From contig PDIP01000261.1 in assembly GCA_002811645.1 (NCBI GenBank), positions 1,536-55,582 on the forward strand: a stretch of 54,047 bases of DNA. Reading direction: 5' to 3'. This document shows positions 9,810 to 21,300 of this stretch, piece after piece. Below the pieces are notes generated by a model. That model had not been told where the DNA came from. It worked only from the letters and a program-made list of their open reading frames with translations, and ran no database searches. Every line of letters begins with the position of its first letter. The stretch's first letter is position 1. This stretch comes from Corallochytrium limacisporum (taxonomy: Eukaryota; Opisthokonta). The translations under genes and the position numbers were made by a program.

Positions 9810-11303
9810 CTACGAGCCCTCCCAGCGGGCATGTTCAATCCAAGCTTTGGCCTCCTCACTCACGTCCAGATGATCCATCTCCATTCCTGCATTAGTTTCG
9901 GTACTGATGACATTCTTGGCCTGTACGTAGAGATTGGCTGTGCGAAAGACATCGTAACGTCGCTCCAGGTCCTCAATCCACGGGTCAAGGGTCCGACGCA
10001 TCTGATCATGGGTCATGCATAGTGATACAGTGAGGTACTTAGTCTGGTTCTCATCCAGGTTTTCAATATGACGAGCCAGTCCTCCATTGTACTCCAAATC
10101 CATGACTTCCTTTTCAGGGAAACTGCTCTCAGGAACCTTCAAACGGTAGAAAGGCGTGAGGTAGTCTCCATGCCAGTGAACATGGGGCCCATCGATCACA
10201 GCCTGTAAGGGAGCCTGCTGTTCACTGCCATTCGTCGAATTCTCACAAAGTAGATTCATTAATTTCTGTTGGTAGAGGACCCCTCCGAACCATTCCACCG
10301 GTTCCTTGGACTCCGCCTCTCCGTTATCTCCGTGGTGTAGCTCAGTAGCCGCATCGTCTGGTTCAATCTGTGCTGCCTCTTCCGTCTTTCGGCACTCTTC
10401 CTCTTCAACCCTTTGCCTCAGCGGGTTCATGTCTAACTCCAGCACCTCTGACTCCAGTTTCTCATTCTTTAGGTTTCGCAAGGCTCCTAAGTGAATCTCC
10501 TTCTGGGTTGCTCCCTTGGCAACGTTCGCAGGCCGAGGGTTCTGTACCTTCGTGAACCAATATTTCATGTATGTTGCTTTCCATAGGGGTTCACTACTGC
10601 GTCCGAATGTCCGGAGAATCAGTTCTGCTGTACTCCATTCCGGGACCACTCCGGTCTCTTCCATATCACATAGCAATTCTAAAGTACTGTCTACCTCTTC
10701 ACTCTGCTGCGGCCAAATGGCATCCATTAGACCTCGTGTAACATACCGTCCCTTAGGCAAGACGTCCATCAGGGTCTCGTACATTTCCAGATCCTTCTCA
10801 ATCCCTGACTCGTTTATCTTGGTCAAAGCAGCATTCATAAAATCGATATTACCGCGCTGGAATGCGCCGTCCTTGTAAATCCTCAGAAATTGTTTCATAC
10901 GCGCCGGGTTCTTCTCCGAAGCTACGACATTCAGCGCCTCCAGGGCCCCACTCTCTGTGGGCGTGGTGTAGATGAAGCGACCGCCACCTGGTCCCAAGCC
11001 CTCCTCGCCCAATTCCTTTTCGCGGGGTTTTAGTCCCATAGAATCCAGGAAGTGCACCAGTAGAGGCTTACGTGACTCTTTTGGCTGCTGTGGCTGCGGC
11101 TCGCCGACGGCCTTCTGTTGATGATCCTCGATCGATAGTTCATTTCTATTTCTGTTGTTGCTCTTCTTGGGCACGTCCGGTGCCGGCTGTGCCTTGAGCT
11201 GTCCCGCGGTAATTCTAACATACCGAGTAGAGCCAAGTTTAATCTGAGAAACCACGGTCATGCGCCCATTCCATGCGCACGCACGCGCCACTGTGTGCAG
11301 CAT
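9810..11303 (-). CDS. ECSIT: ECSIT, mitochondrial complex I assembly factor
   Basis: This is an ECSIT-family protein, in animals a mitochondrial complex I assembly factor that also links Toll signalling to mitochondria. The signature N-terminal half is clear: FQRGNIDFMNAALTKINESG, the motif EKDLEMYETLMDVLPKGRYV, then CDMEETGVVPEWSTAELIL and FGRSSEPLWKATYMKYWF. The C-terminal half retains AVIDGPHVHWHGDYL and SLCMTHDQMRRTLDPWIEDL, matching the ECSIT C-terminal domain. The frame is open upstream to 11363, but that first codon is TTG. The first ATG is at 11303 and gives a basic leader (MLHTVARACAWNGRMTVV) suitable for mitochondrial import, so I use it (497 residues). Length is close to animal ECSIT (about 430) plus a polar insert at about 50-90. 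The Toll-pathway role is probably irrelevant here, while the assembly role is likely. Confidence 0.85.
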   Translation of the reverse strand: MLHTVARACAWNGRMTVVSQIKLGSTRYVRITAGQLKAQPAPDVPKKSNNRNRNELSIEDHQQKAVGEPQPQQPKESRKPLLVHFLDSMGLKPREKELGEEGLGPGGGRFIYTTPTESGALEALNVVASEKNPARMKQFLRIYKDGAFQRGNIDFMNAALTKINESGIEKDLEMYETLMDVLPKGRYVTRGLMDAIWPQQSEEVDSTLELLCDMEETGVVPEWSTAELILRTFGRSSEPLWKATYMKYWFTKVQNPRPANVAKGATQKEIHLGALRNLKNEKLESEVLELDMNPLRQRVEEEECRKTEEAAQIEPDDAATELHHGDNGEAESKEPVEWFGGVLYQQKLMNLLCENSTNGSEQQAPLQAVIDGPHVHWHGDYLTPFYRLKVPESSFPEKEVMDLEYNGGLARHIENLDENQTKYLTVSLCMTHDQMRRTLDPWIEDLERRYDVFRTANLYVQAKNVISTETNAGMEMDHLDVSEEAKAWIEHARWEGS

Positions 11304-12135
11304 GGCTAGGTGAAATAGTGGTGGTTGTCCGTCTATTTTTTCATCATTCAATGCTTGGATCAATCTTATGAGCAGAACTTTTTTGTCCGTAACAAATGTG
11401 ACGCTATGAGCTTATCTAAATCAGAGCTACAGCCTATTTCGAAGTACCTCCATCGCTTCCTTTCCCAAAACGTTGTCAAATTGGGTCCCATGGAGGCTGG
11501 ATGGAAGACGGGAGCAACCGGAGGCGGCTGACTTAGCCGAGCGCTTAGCAGACCTCGTTGGCCCATTAGTTTGGATTCCCCGTCTCCCCTCGTTCCCTCC
11601 ATTGAGCAGGCTTTTGCCTCTAATTTCCTCTACGTTGACTTGTATGCTGCAAAGTGTTACTCGCTGGCGAATGGGGTCCAGAGCCTCAGAAGCACATTAG
11701 AAACCTCACAGATGTCAGTATGTCATTTCGAAACCGTGGTTATTAGCGGGAAACGGTGCAAAGCACATTATGTTCTAGTATATCTACTATAATGATATCC
11801 CCGGTCAGCGTCGGGACGGTTCCCTTGCCAGATCGGTCTGGATTGGTCGGGTGCTCGGTTTCCAGAAACACAATTCCGCCTTCAATATTCATATTCCTCT
11901 GCTGACGTAAACCACGAATAGAAAATTTTCCTGTTGTGAACAACCTATTTCAAATGATTCGGACTAAACAAAGCAATTTCGTTCGCAGCCTCTATCACCC
12001 TTGTTCAACGATTGACTCAAGGAAGCCAGGACTTGCAACAAGAAAATCACTTTGGCAATTTATGAAAGCATGTAGTACACTTTGTGAATTGGTATCGACA
12101 TGGACAATTCATTTAAGTGTGAAAATATTAGATAG
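11304..12135. promoter_or_regulatory. Divergent intergenic region
   Basis: This is about 830 bp between the head-to-head ECSIT and ZZ/EF-hand genes. Several short frames occur on both strands, but none has family similarity or a plausible composition. A pyrimidine tract (cgtctcccctcgttccctcc) lies near 11580-11600. It probably contains both promoters. Confidence 0.4.
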
Positions 12136-14013
12136 ATGAACATGGTTGCTCGTGAAGCCCTTGTAGCATATGGCATGGCCATAGGGTTCGGTGTAGCTTG
12201 GTACTATACGTATACTCAACTGAAGTCCGCTCGAGCCGATAAATCTTATTTCCTGGACGAAAGTCAGGAAGAGCAAGAACTTCGGAAAATTGCAGATCGC
12301 AGTGATTCAGAGGATGGAAATCTAGAAGAAACTGAGAACAATGAACTATCGCATTTGAATTTCAACAATGGACGATACAGCGGTCGGGTAGAAGTGTCGT
12401 CTTCGCAAGAGCCAGCAACCGTGCGCCGACGAGGCAGCTCTCGACGGGTCTATGGATCGTTTTCCCGACAAGGCACTGGTAGTATCCGAGACACTGATGA
12501 GGCACCTCTACGGGACTCCGTGGCATCGGCTGGACCAGACCCGGGTGGAAGTTTGGTTGGTGATTTCCTGCATGCTGCCAGTGCGACACCGAGCCACGAG
12601 GATGTCCGTGCCCATGAATCAGGCCTGTTATACCAAAGTGTAGAGCTGCCGGACATTGAGGAAGAGGCAGGTAGTGGGCAGCCCCCAATGCGGCGAGCAC
12701 AGTCTGGCAGATCCGCACGGCCAAACGATAGTAACGAGAGTTCTCGCAACGTAAACAATGCCACGGGACAGCAGGTCCAGGAAACATCGGTCAGTCGGGA
12801 GGGCAGCACAAGTCTGAGGCGACAGAATGGACACCGTCGTAGTTCCTCTGGATCGGCCATTGCACATAGCAATGCCTCTTTGAATATGTCGAATACGCCC
12901 AGTGGTGCACAGGTGGACTTTCCTGCCGAATTGGCCCCGTTTCTTAACCCTTTAGCAGGATTGCGGCCCAAACCGCATACTGAGTACGGTAGTAACAATC
13001 TAATGGCTCTGCTCTACCGCATAGCTGAAGACCAGGCCCGTAAAGAAGGCGTAGTGCACCGTGGAATTACCTGTAATTTGTGCAGTGCCAGTCCCATCCG
13101 TGGCATTCGATACAAATGCAGCAATTGCGTCGATTTCGATCTCTGTGAGGCATGTGAGGCAGAGGCCCCGGAACACCACGTTCCAACGCATTTATTCCTC
13201 AAGATTCGCATTCCCATCCCTCCTCTTGCCAACCCACGCAGTTCCTTGCTCAATGTCTTCTACCCCGGAACAAACACAGCCAATCACGATCCCGTCACAT
13301 CCGAAGATATGAAGTCTCTGGTGTCAACCACGCACTTTGACCCCGTGGACATTGATGCCCTCTACGAAGAGTACAAGTCTCTGAGTACGGTGGATGGGGG
13401 TAAAGGTGGTATCAGCCGTGATACCTTTGAACGATGTCTGGGTCCTCTCGGTGTGGAGAAGAATTTGGTAACAGATAGGATCTTCATGTTCTTTGACCAG
13501 GACAGTGACAACATCATTGACTTCCCTGAATTTGTGGCTGGACTGAGTGTATTGTGCCGTGGGACCTACGAAGAGAAGATCAAACATGCGTTCCGGGGCT
13601 ATGATTTGGGCAATACTGGATACATCACAAGGGATGACCTGCATCGTATGTATAAGGCCTATTTTTACCTATCAATGGAGTTGGTGCGAGATGTGGTAAA
13701 GGCTCTTGAGGAAGAGATGATGGTATCGTTCGATGATGAGGATGGCAAACCGGTTAGTGCAGCGTTCACAGCCCCCATTCCCCGTGAAAGCAGCTCATTC
13801 ACCAACGTGAAGGCCACCGGCGAAGATGACAAGCCAATGTGGCCGGTCATGGAAGCGATGTCACAGGATGCCATCGAAGAGATGGTCGACAATGCCTTTA
13901 AGCACGCGGACGTTAATGGAGACGGTATGATTGACTACGAAGAATTCAAGGCATGGGCTGTCACGGATGCGACTATGGTTGCGTGGTTTGAAGCCCTGGG
14001 CACCGTGTTCTAA
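12136..14013 (+). CDS. Membrane-anchored ZZ zinc-finger / EF-hand protein
   Basis: This 625-residue protein has one N-terminal hydrophobic segment (about residues 5-25, ALVAYGMAIGFGVAWYYTY), probably a signal anchor. A long Ser/Arg/Gly-rich disordered stretch follows (about 40-290). A ZZ-type zinc finger starts at Cys313 (CNLC...CSNC...CEACEAE, then two His). The C-terminal half is an EF-hand module. FDQDSDNIIDFPEF (about 453-466) and ADVNGDGMIDYEEF (about 592-605) keep calcium-ligand residues. YDLGNTGYITRDDL between them is a degenerate loop. The order anchor-ZZ-EF is known from fungal proteins of unknown function, where calcium-dependent regulation of a membrane-bound complex is presumed. 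No enzymatic domain is present. It is tail-to-tail with RUVBL1, 194 bp apart. Confidence 0.8.
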   Translation: MNMVAREALVAYGMAIGFGVAWYYTYTQLKSARADKSYFLDESQEEQELRKIADRSDSEDGNLEETENNELSHLNFNNGRYSGRVEVSSSQEPATVRRRGSSRRVYGSFSRQGTGSIRDTDEAPLRDSVASAGPDPGGSLVGDFLHAASATPSHEDVRAHESGLLYQSVELPDIEEEAGSGQPPMRRAQSGRSARPNDSNESSRNVNNATGQQVQETSVSREGSTSLRRQNGHRRSSSGSAIAHSNASLNMSNTPSGAQVDFPAELAPFLNPLAGLRPKPHTEYGSNNLMALLYRIAEDQARKEGVVHRGITCNLCSASPIRGIRYKCSNCVDFDLCEACEAEAPEHHVPTHLFLKIRIPIPPLANPRSSLLNVFYPGTNTANHDPVTSEDMKSLVSTTHFDPVDIDALYEEYKSLSTVDGGKGGISRDTFERCLGPLGVEKNLVTDRIFMFFDQDSDNIIDFPEFVAGLSVLCRGTYEEKIKHAFRGYDLGNTGYITRDDLHRMYKAYFYLSMELVRDVVKALEEEMMVSFDDEDGKPVSAAFTAPIPRESSSFTNVKATGEDDKPMWPVMEAMSQDAIEEMVDNAFKHADVNGDGMIDYEEFKAWAVTDATMVAWFEALGTVF

Positions 14014-14207
14014 AGATGGTACAGGTTACAGGAAAGCCACCAAATTGTCGTGCCCATATCAATATACCTTATTAGACCAAACAAGCTGATTCTGTATAGT
14101 GTACACTTTTTAATAGAGTTCAATTCGACCGGGTCGTTCTTGCATTTCTTTCGGATGGTCCAAAAAGCAATTTCAAAGCAGAGACGTACCGTACATTGTT
14201 AGTGGTG

Positions 14208-16581
<2,374 letters not shown>

Positions 16582-17283
16582 TTATTGAATTCTTGTCTTT
16601 CTTAAAATCTGAATTGAATTTAAATTTGCCAATAGTGTGTGTTCGACACTGGACATTGCCTCTCGCCCATTGAGACATTCAAAAAGGTCTATATCAGGAG
16701 AATTTTGTCGTATGTAATTCTCTTCAATATAGCCAAGCTCTGTTTGATGATGTTTCACAACACATGAATCGAAATAGCCAGGAGGATCTGAAAGTGGACC
16801 ATAACGTCTCAATGCCCTCCGATCCCTAGCGACATCCACATCACTGTCAAGAAATATTGCTACTAAGGCGTATCCTCTTCCTCGTAACTTTTTTCGATGT
16901 TTGTGAAGTATTGAAAGACCATGAATCCCTTCAAATGCAATAATGTGTTGTACATGACTCCCTGTGCTTCGGCATGCGTTACATACAAATTCTGGCCTTT
17001 CAATGGTCTCCAGTATTCGAGCCACTATAGCGTCCGAGTCATACTGGGAAGGTTTGTCAAAATCCATGATGCCACGTTCAGCAAGGGTCCGCTCTTCAGG
17101 AGACAGATTGCGGAAGAACTTATCCTGGTTGTAGATAATAACATGTTTTAGAACGTCCCGTAAACCATTGGCTAGTGTTGTTTTCCCTGCACAACTCAGT
17201 CCTCCGATCACTACTAACGCGTTGTGTTGGATTTCCCACTGCAGATCCGGGTCGGTGTCAACCTGTTGAGGAGAACTGTACAT
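16582..17283 (-). CDS. Nicotinamide riboside kinase-like P-loop kinase
   Basis: This 233-residue kinase of the uridine-kinase/NRK fold probably phosphorylates nicotinamide riboside in NAD+ salvage. The Walker A motif is GGLSCAGKTT (residues 27-36). The substrate Asp is in IIYNQDKFF, and the lid region DVARDRRALRRYGP carries Arg residues. The segment PPGYFDSCVVKHHQTEL matches the SPGYFDGHVWPMYL segment of NRK1. IIAFEGIHGLSI takes the place of the ILIIEGFLLFNY segment. Length is a little above human NRK1 (199). Base composition is noticeably AT-richer (roughly 43% G+C by eye over three lines) than neighbouring genes (about 53%), which may mean recent arrival or relaxed codon bias. A close uridine kinase cannot be fully excluded. 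Confidence 0.75.
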   Translation of the reverse strand: MYSSPQQVDTDPDLQWEIQHNALVVIGGLSCAGKTTLANGLRDVLKHVIIYNQDKFFRNLSPEERTLAERGIMDFDKPSQYDSDAIVARILETIERPEFVCNACRSTGSHVQHIIAFEGIHGLSILHKHRKKLRGRGYALVAIFLDSDVDVARDRRALRRYGPLSDPPGYFDSCVVKHHQTELGYIEENYIRQNSPDIDLFECLNGREAMSSVEHTLLANLNSIQILRKTRIQ

Positions 17284-18355
17284 AGTTCTTCAATTTCAAG
17301 ACCGGCTGGGCTTACTAATGCCCAGCTTCAAAGCCTTGACTTGCACACAAGGGACTACGACGGTCCTAAATAATATGCATCCTATCTGGACCTATGGCGC
17401 CATGGTCATTCACAATTCGAGCGGTGAATCAGCCCGAGCCCGTTGTGTTCGAGGACTGATTAACATTGGGCGTGCTTATACCTGGATAGACATTTAGTGT
17501 CAGACCTGCTGACGCGTAGTATGGTGCTACTAAAAGCAGTAGTCTACGATTGCGCATCCAGGCACAAATGCCCTAGACTACAATCGACGATGGACGGCCG
17601 TGACCTGGGTCGATGCTACCATTTGTGATCGTGTCAACTGTAACCCGAAGTGCTTCCTTCGCTACCTCAGAGTCGGACTCTTACCGATGGTAGCGGGTCC
17701 GATTGCTGTCCCCCTCCAATTCGCATAACCTTTCTTGTTTGTTGCTGCGACGCCTTCCTCCCATTTTCTTGTGAAATTGTCCTACTGGAGGCAAAGTTGC
17801 TTCCTCTCCTTCGTCCCGTCAGGGGGTTTGGGGGGCGGGACTTGAATGATGCAGGCTTTGGTAACCACCGTTCTCATTTCATTATCAATCCGGGATCAGA
17901 TATTACAGTGCGTATTCCCTGGCTTACAATCTTTTGGGTCCGGGACACTAACATGCAAGAAAGAGTGTATATCAGAATCTTCGGTCAATGGCTAATTTGT
18001 ACGCACCCATGAACTGCTGCTGCTCAAAAGCTGGTGTCCACACACTACCATCTACCCCAATTTCGCCGCAGTTCCAAAGCAAGCCGCAAGCAGTGGATGA
18101 GCTTTTGCTCGGAATTCGGTAAAGACGGTGCCGCCCATACATAGGCATTCTCTCGGGCGACCACTGCCAGCCGCGAGCGGCTATCTCAAGAACTCAGCAG
18201 TGGGATCATCCCGTAGGCCATCCCGTAGGACGAGTTGGTGGTTTCTTGCCTGAGTGGTAGAACGGTTGAGGGGTAGAGTGGCAGGGTCAAACCTACTGGT
18301 GCGATATCAATGGCGTCTGATGGAGAGCGCATGAGATGGCAATTACCTCACAGCC
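17284..18355. other. Hairpin-dense non-coding region between NRK and PLD genes
   Basis: This is about 1.07 kb between two divergent genes with no supported frame. The first 420 bp contain an unusual number of inverted repeats. GCTGGGC/GCCCAGC is at 17305-17326. A near-perfect palindrome centred on ATGGCGCCAT is at 17389-17407. ATTCAC/GTGAAT is at 17408-17429, and GTCAG/CTGAC at 17499-17513. GTAGTCTA/TAGACTAC is at 17539-17581. CGCTACC/GGTAGCG at 17660-17695 encloses AGAGTC-G-GACTCT. Further on are a G-rich tract near 17820-17840 and a short direct repeat catcccgtagg near 18210-18230. It may contain a structured RNA gene, or regulatory palindromes in a shared promoter. No known RNA family was recognised. 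Confidence 0.45.
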
Positions 18356-21300
18356 ATGAACTTCTTAGGACGACTACCCATCCTACGGCATGGGTCTACA
18401 AACAGTAGCAAAGTTGGGAGCCCCGAAGCAAGTCCAGGGGAAACCCGGTCGAGGAGTCCGTTCCGCCCTCCTAGTCCATGGCGAGGACATAGCCCGCAAC
18501 CGTCGGGAAGTCTGGGTTCACGGTCTGGAATTCTGAAGTCCACAAATAGCAACGGACTGAAAGTGCATGGGATCCGTCAGAGTGTCAAGTGCTATGAATT
18601 CACACCATCCCCCGAGGACCCTTTGAACTGCATGATTTGCGGACACCAGGATTCTGAGCACAGTCAAGTTTGCGGAGTCTTTTCTCCGGGTAGTTTCATA
18701 GGGGTTTGTAGCATTTGTAGTGTATCCGAGCAATTGCATGCGGTGTGTGATAAGTTTGAAGTCACTGCCTCGCAGAAAGCATATGAAGCTTCACTTGAGG
18801 TACCAGAACAAGGACCAGACGACTATAGGACCGTGGATCCCAAAGACCACAAACTTCGGTGCAGCAGGTGTGGTCGCAGCAGCCAAGACCACAACATATG
18901 CAGTAAATTTGTGCCCTATGAGCACGAATCAGTGCTCAAGGAGGCAGTTCCGCGATGCAGGCGGTGTGGACGAGCTGTTGCAATTCACCCTCCTTGTCGT
19001 AAGTTTAAGACTCACCCCATTCACCAGTCGCGCCCAGACTGTGTAAGATGCAGCAAGGCACTCAGGGAGCATACTACATGGCAGATGCTGGGGGAAGACA
19101 AGGCAAGGCACCGTTTCCAGTCGTTTGCCCCTGAACGCACTTCCGAAAACGGTCTGGCCCGTATTTTCATAGATGGCGAGGACTACTTTAGCTACCTTGA
19201 GCATGCAATGCGCAAAGCAACGCACGAAATTCTCATCGCGGGGTGGTTTACATCTCCTGAGGTATTGCTGGTCCGTCCTGGACGCAGCGAGGCAATGTGG
19301 AGTCTGATCGAAGATGAACTTACACATACAAACACAGCCAGGTATGACTCGTCTACAATGGATGACAGAAGCGGTATCTTGGAAGAAGACAGCACGGGAA
19401 GGGTTCCACGGTCTTCCTTAAGTGAGCCATCGTCTCATGTCAAGAATGGGGACACACCTGACAACATCATACCACAGTTTCAGGTGGAGGAATTCAACCT
19501 CGGCGACTCTGACACGGACCCACAGGAGCAGGCCTCGGAGGGATCAAGGTCAAGTGCAAGCGATCAGCGAATTCCACGTACAGATAAAGGAATGTCCCGC
19601 AGTGCGTCAGATGCTTCCATTCACACGAGTGACAGTGACATGACCGATCCTGTCTACTATGCACAGCGACAACGATTGGATGCTCTCCTGCTCGAGAAAG
19701 CCAGGCAAGGGGTGCAGATTCGGATGCTCATCTGGAATGAGACCAAGGTTGCGCTGCAAATCAACAACGGCTATGCTAAGCGACGCTTTGAGGATCTGCA
19801 TCCAAACATTCGAGTCTTGCTGCATCCAGGCCCTTTTGGACAAGTCAACTGGACTCATCACTCCAAATTTGTGGTCGTGGATTCGGGTCTTGCATTCGTC
19901 GGCGGTATCGATCTTTGCTATGGACGATGGGATAACGCAGAACACAGAGTCACAGACGAAATTGTTCCCGGTATTGACAATCAGCCAGTTTGGCCCGGTA
20001 AGGACTACTATAACGAGTTCTTCAAAGCTCTTGGACGTGTCGATCAACCGTGGCGTGATCGCATTGATCGTACCAGGAAACCTCGAATGCCATGGCATGA
20101 TATAGCATGTTGCGTCGCCGGTGAAGCTGCCTGGGATGTAGCTCTAACTTTTATTCAGCGGTGGAACCATCATTTGCTGCAAATGAACGACAGGAAGGGA
20201 TATGACTTTATGGTCCCACCCCTGAAGGATACGACTTCGGCCAGAGCCTACGAGTCTGTTCCTTTGCATCGTGTTATCCATGGCAAAGGGAGCGTGCAGC
20301 ACAAAATGCTTGTGCGCTTCGCAAAGCTCTTCAAGCGCACAGCCCTCGCTAATCGGCGATTGCAGGTACTGAACCAGCACAGCGATCTAGAAAATCAAGT
20401 ACACGAATTCCTGCACAAGGAAAGGATGAGACATGACTTGACTATGCAAACCGAGTCACTCCATATCGCAGCCAGTCAGCTGCTAGAGAACCTGTGGCGG
20501 CCAGCATACAGGGTCAAAGCACAGGTGGTGCGCTCCTTGGGTCCTTGGAGTGGAAGTCGAATCAAAGAATGCAGCATTTACAATGCCTATATTGAAGTGA
20601 TTGCCAAAGCCAAGCACTACATTTACATCGAGAACCAGTATTTCTGCACAACAGCTGCGCCCGCTGATGGAGATGCAGAAGAAGAAGCCCTTCTGTGCAC
20701 TTGCTCTGAACTGCAGAATCCGCCAGAGGACAACGGAGATACACTCTCCAATGAATTGGATACTCCGACTGCGCCAAAGCACACGCATGGCTGCCCAGCA
20801 GCTTCCTTTACCGAACCAAAGAGGGCTCAAGGCGGTCCGCGGAACCGCATCGGGGCTGCCATCTACCATCGCATCGCTCGGGCAATTGAACGCAAAGAAA
20901 ACTTTAAGGTGTACGTGGTGATTCCGGTATACCCAGAGGGCAATTTCTCCGTTAGTGTCTACTTGCGCTACATCATCCATCTCCAGCATGCTGCCATCTA
21001 CCGAGGACCAAACAGTATTATGGGCCGTCTGCGTCTGAACTATCCCGATGTAGATCCGAATGACTATATAACTTTCTTCAGTCTGCGCACGTACGGTCAC
21101 CTTAACGGCAACTTTGTCACGGAACAGATCTACGTACACTCCAAAATGATGCTTGTTGATGACCGGATTGCCATCGTCGGCAGTGCCAACATCAATGACC
21201 GTAGCATGATGGGTGTCCGCGATTCAGAGACTTGTCTTGTGCTGGAGGATACGGAGATGGTGGACGGTTTGATGGGTGGCCAACGCTGTCAGGTTGGCCC

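Noticed and set aside
18235..18305. tRNA-like string (box-A-like ctgagtggtagaacgg, then gggtcaaacc)
   Set aside because: The T-arm and acceptor stem do not pair and no anticodon arm could be drawn.
20483..21139. 218-codon minus-strand frame
   Set aside because: It is antisense to the conserved PLD catalytic core and has no recognisable motif.
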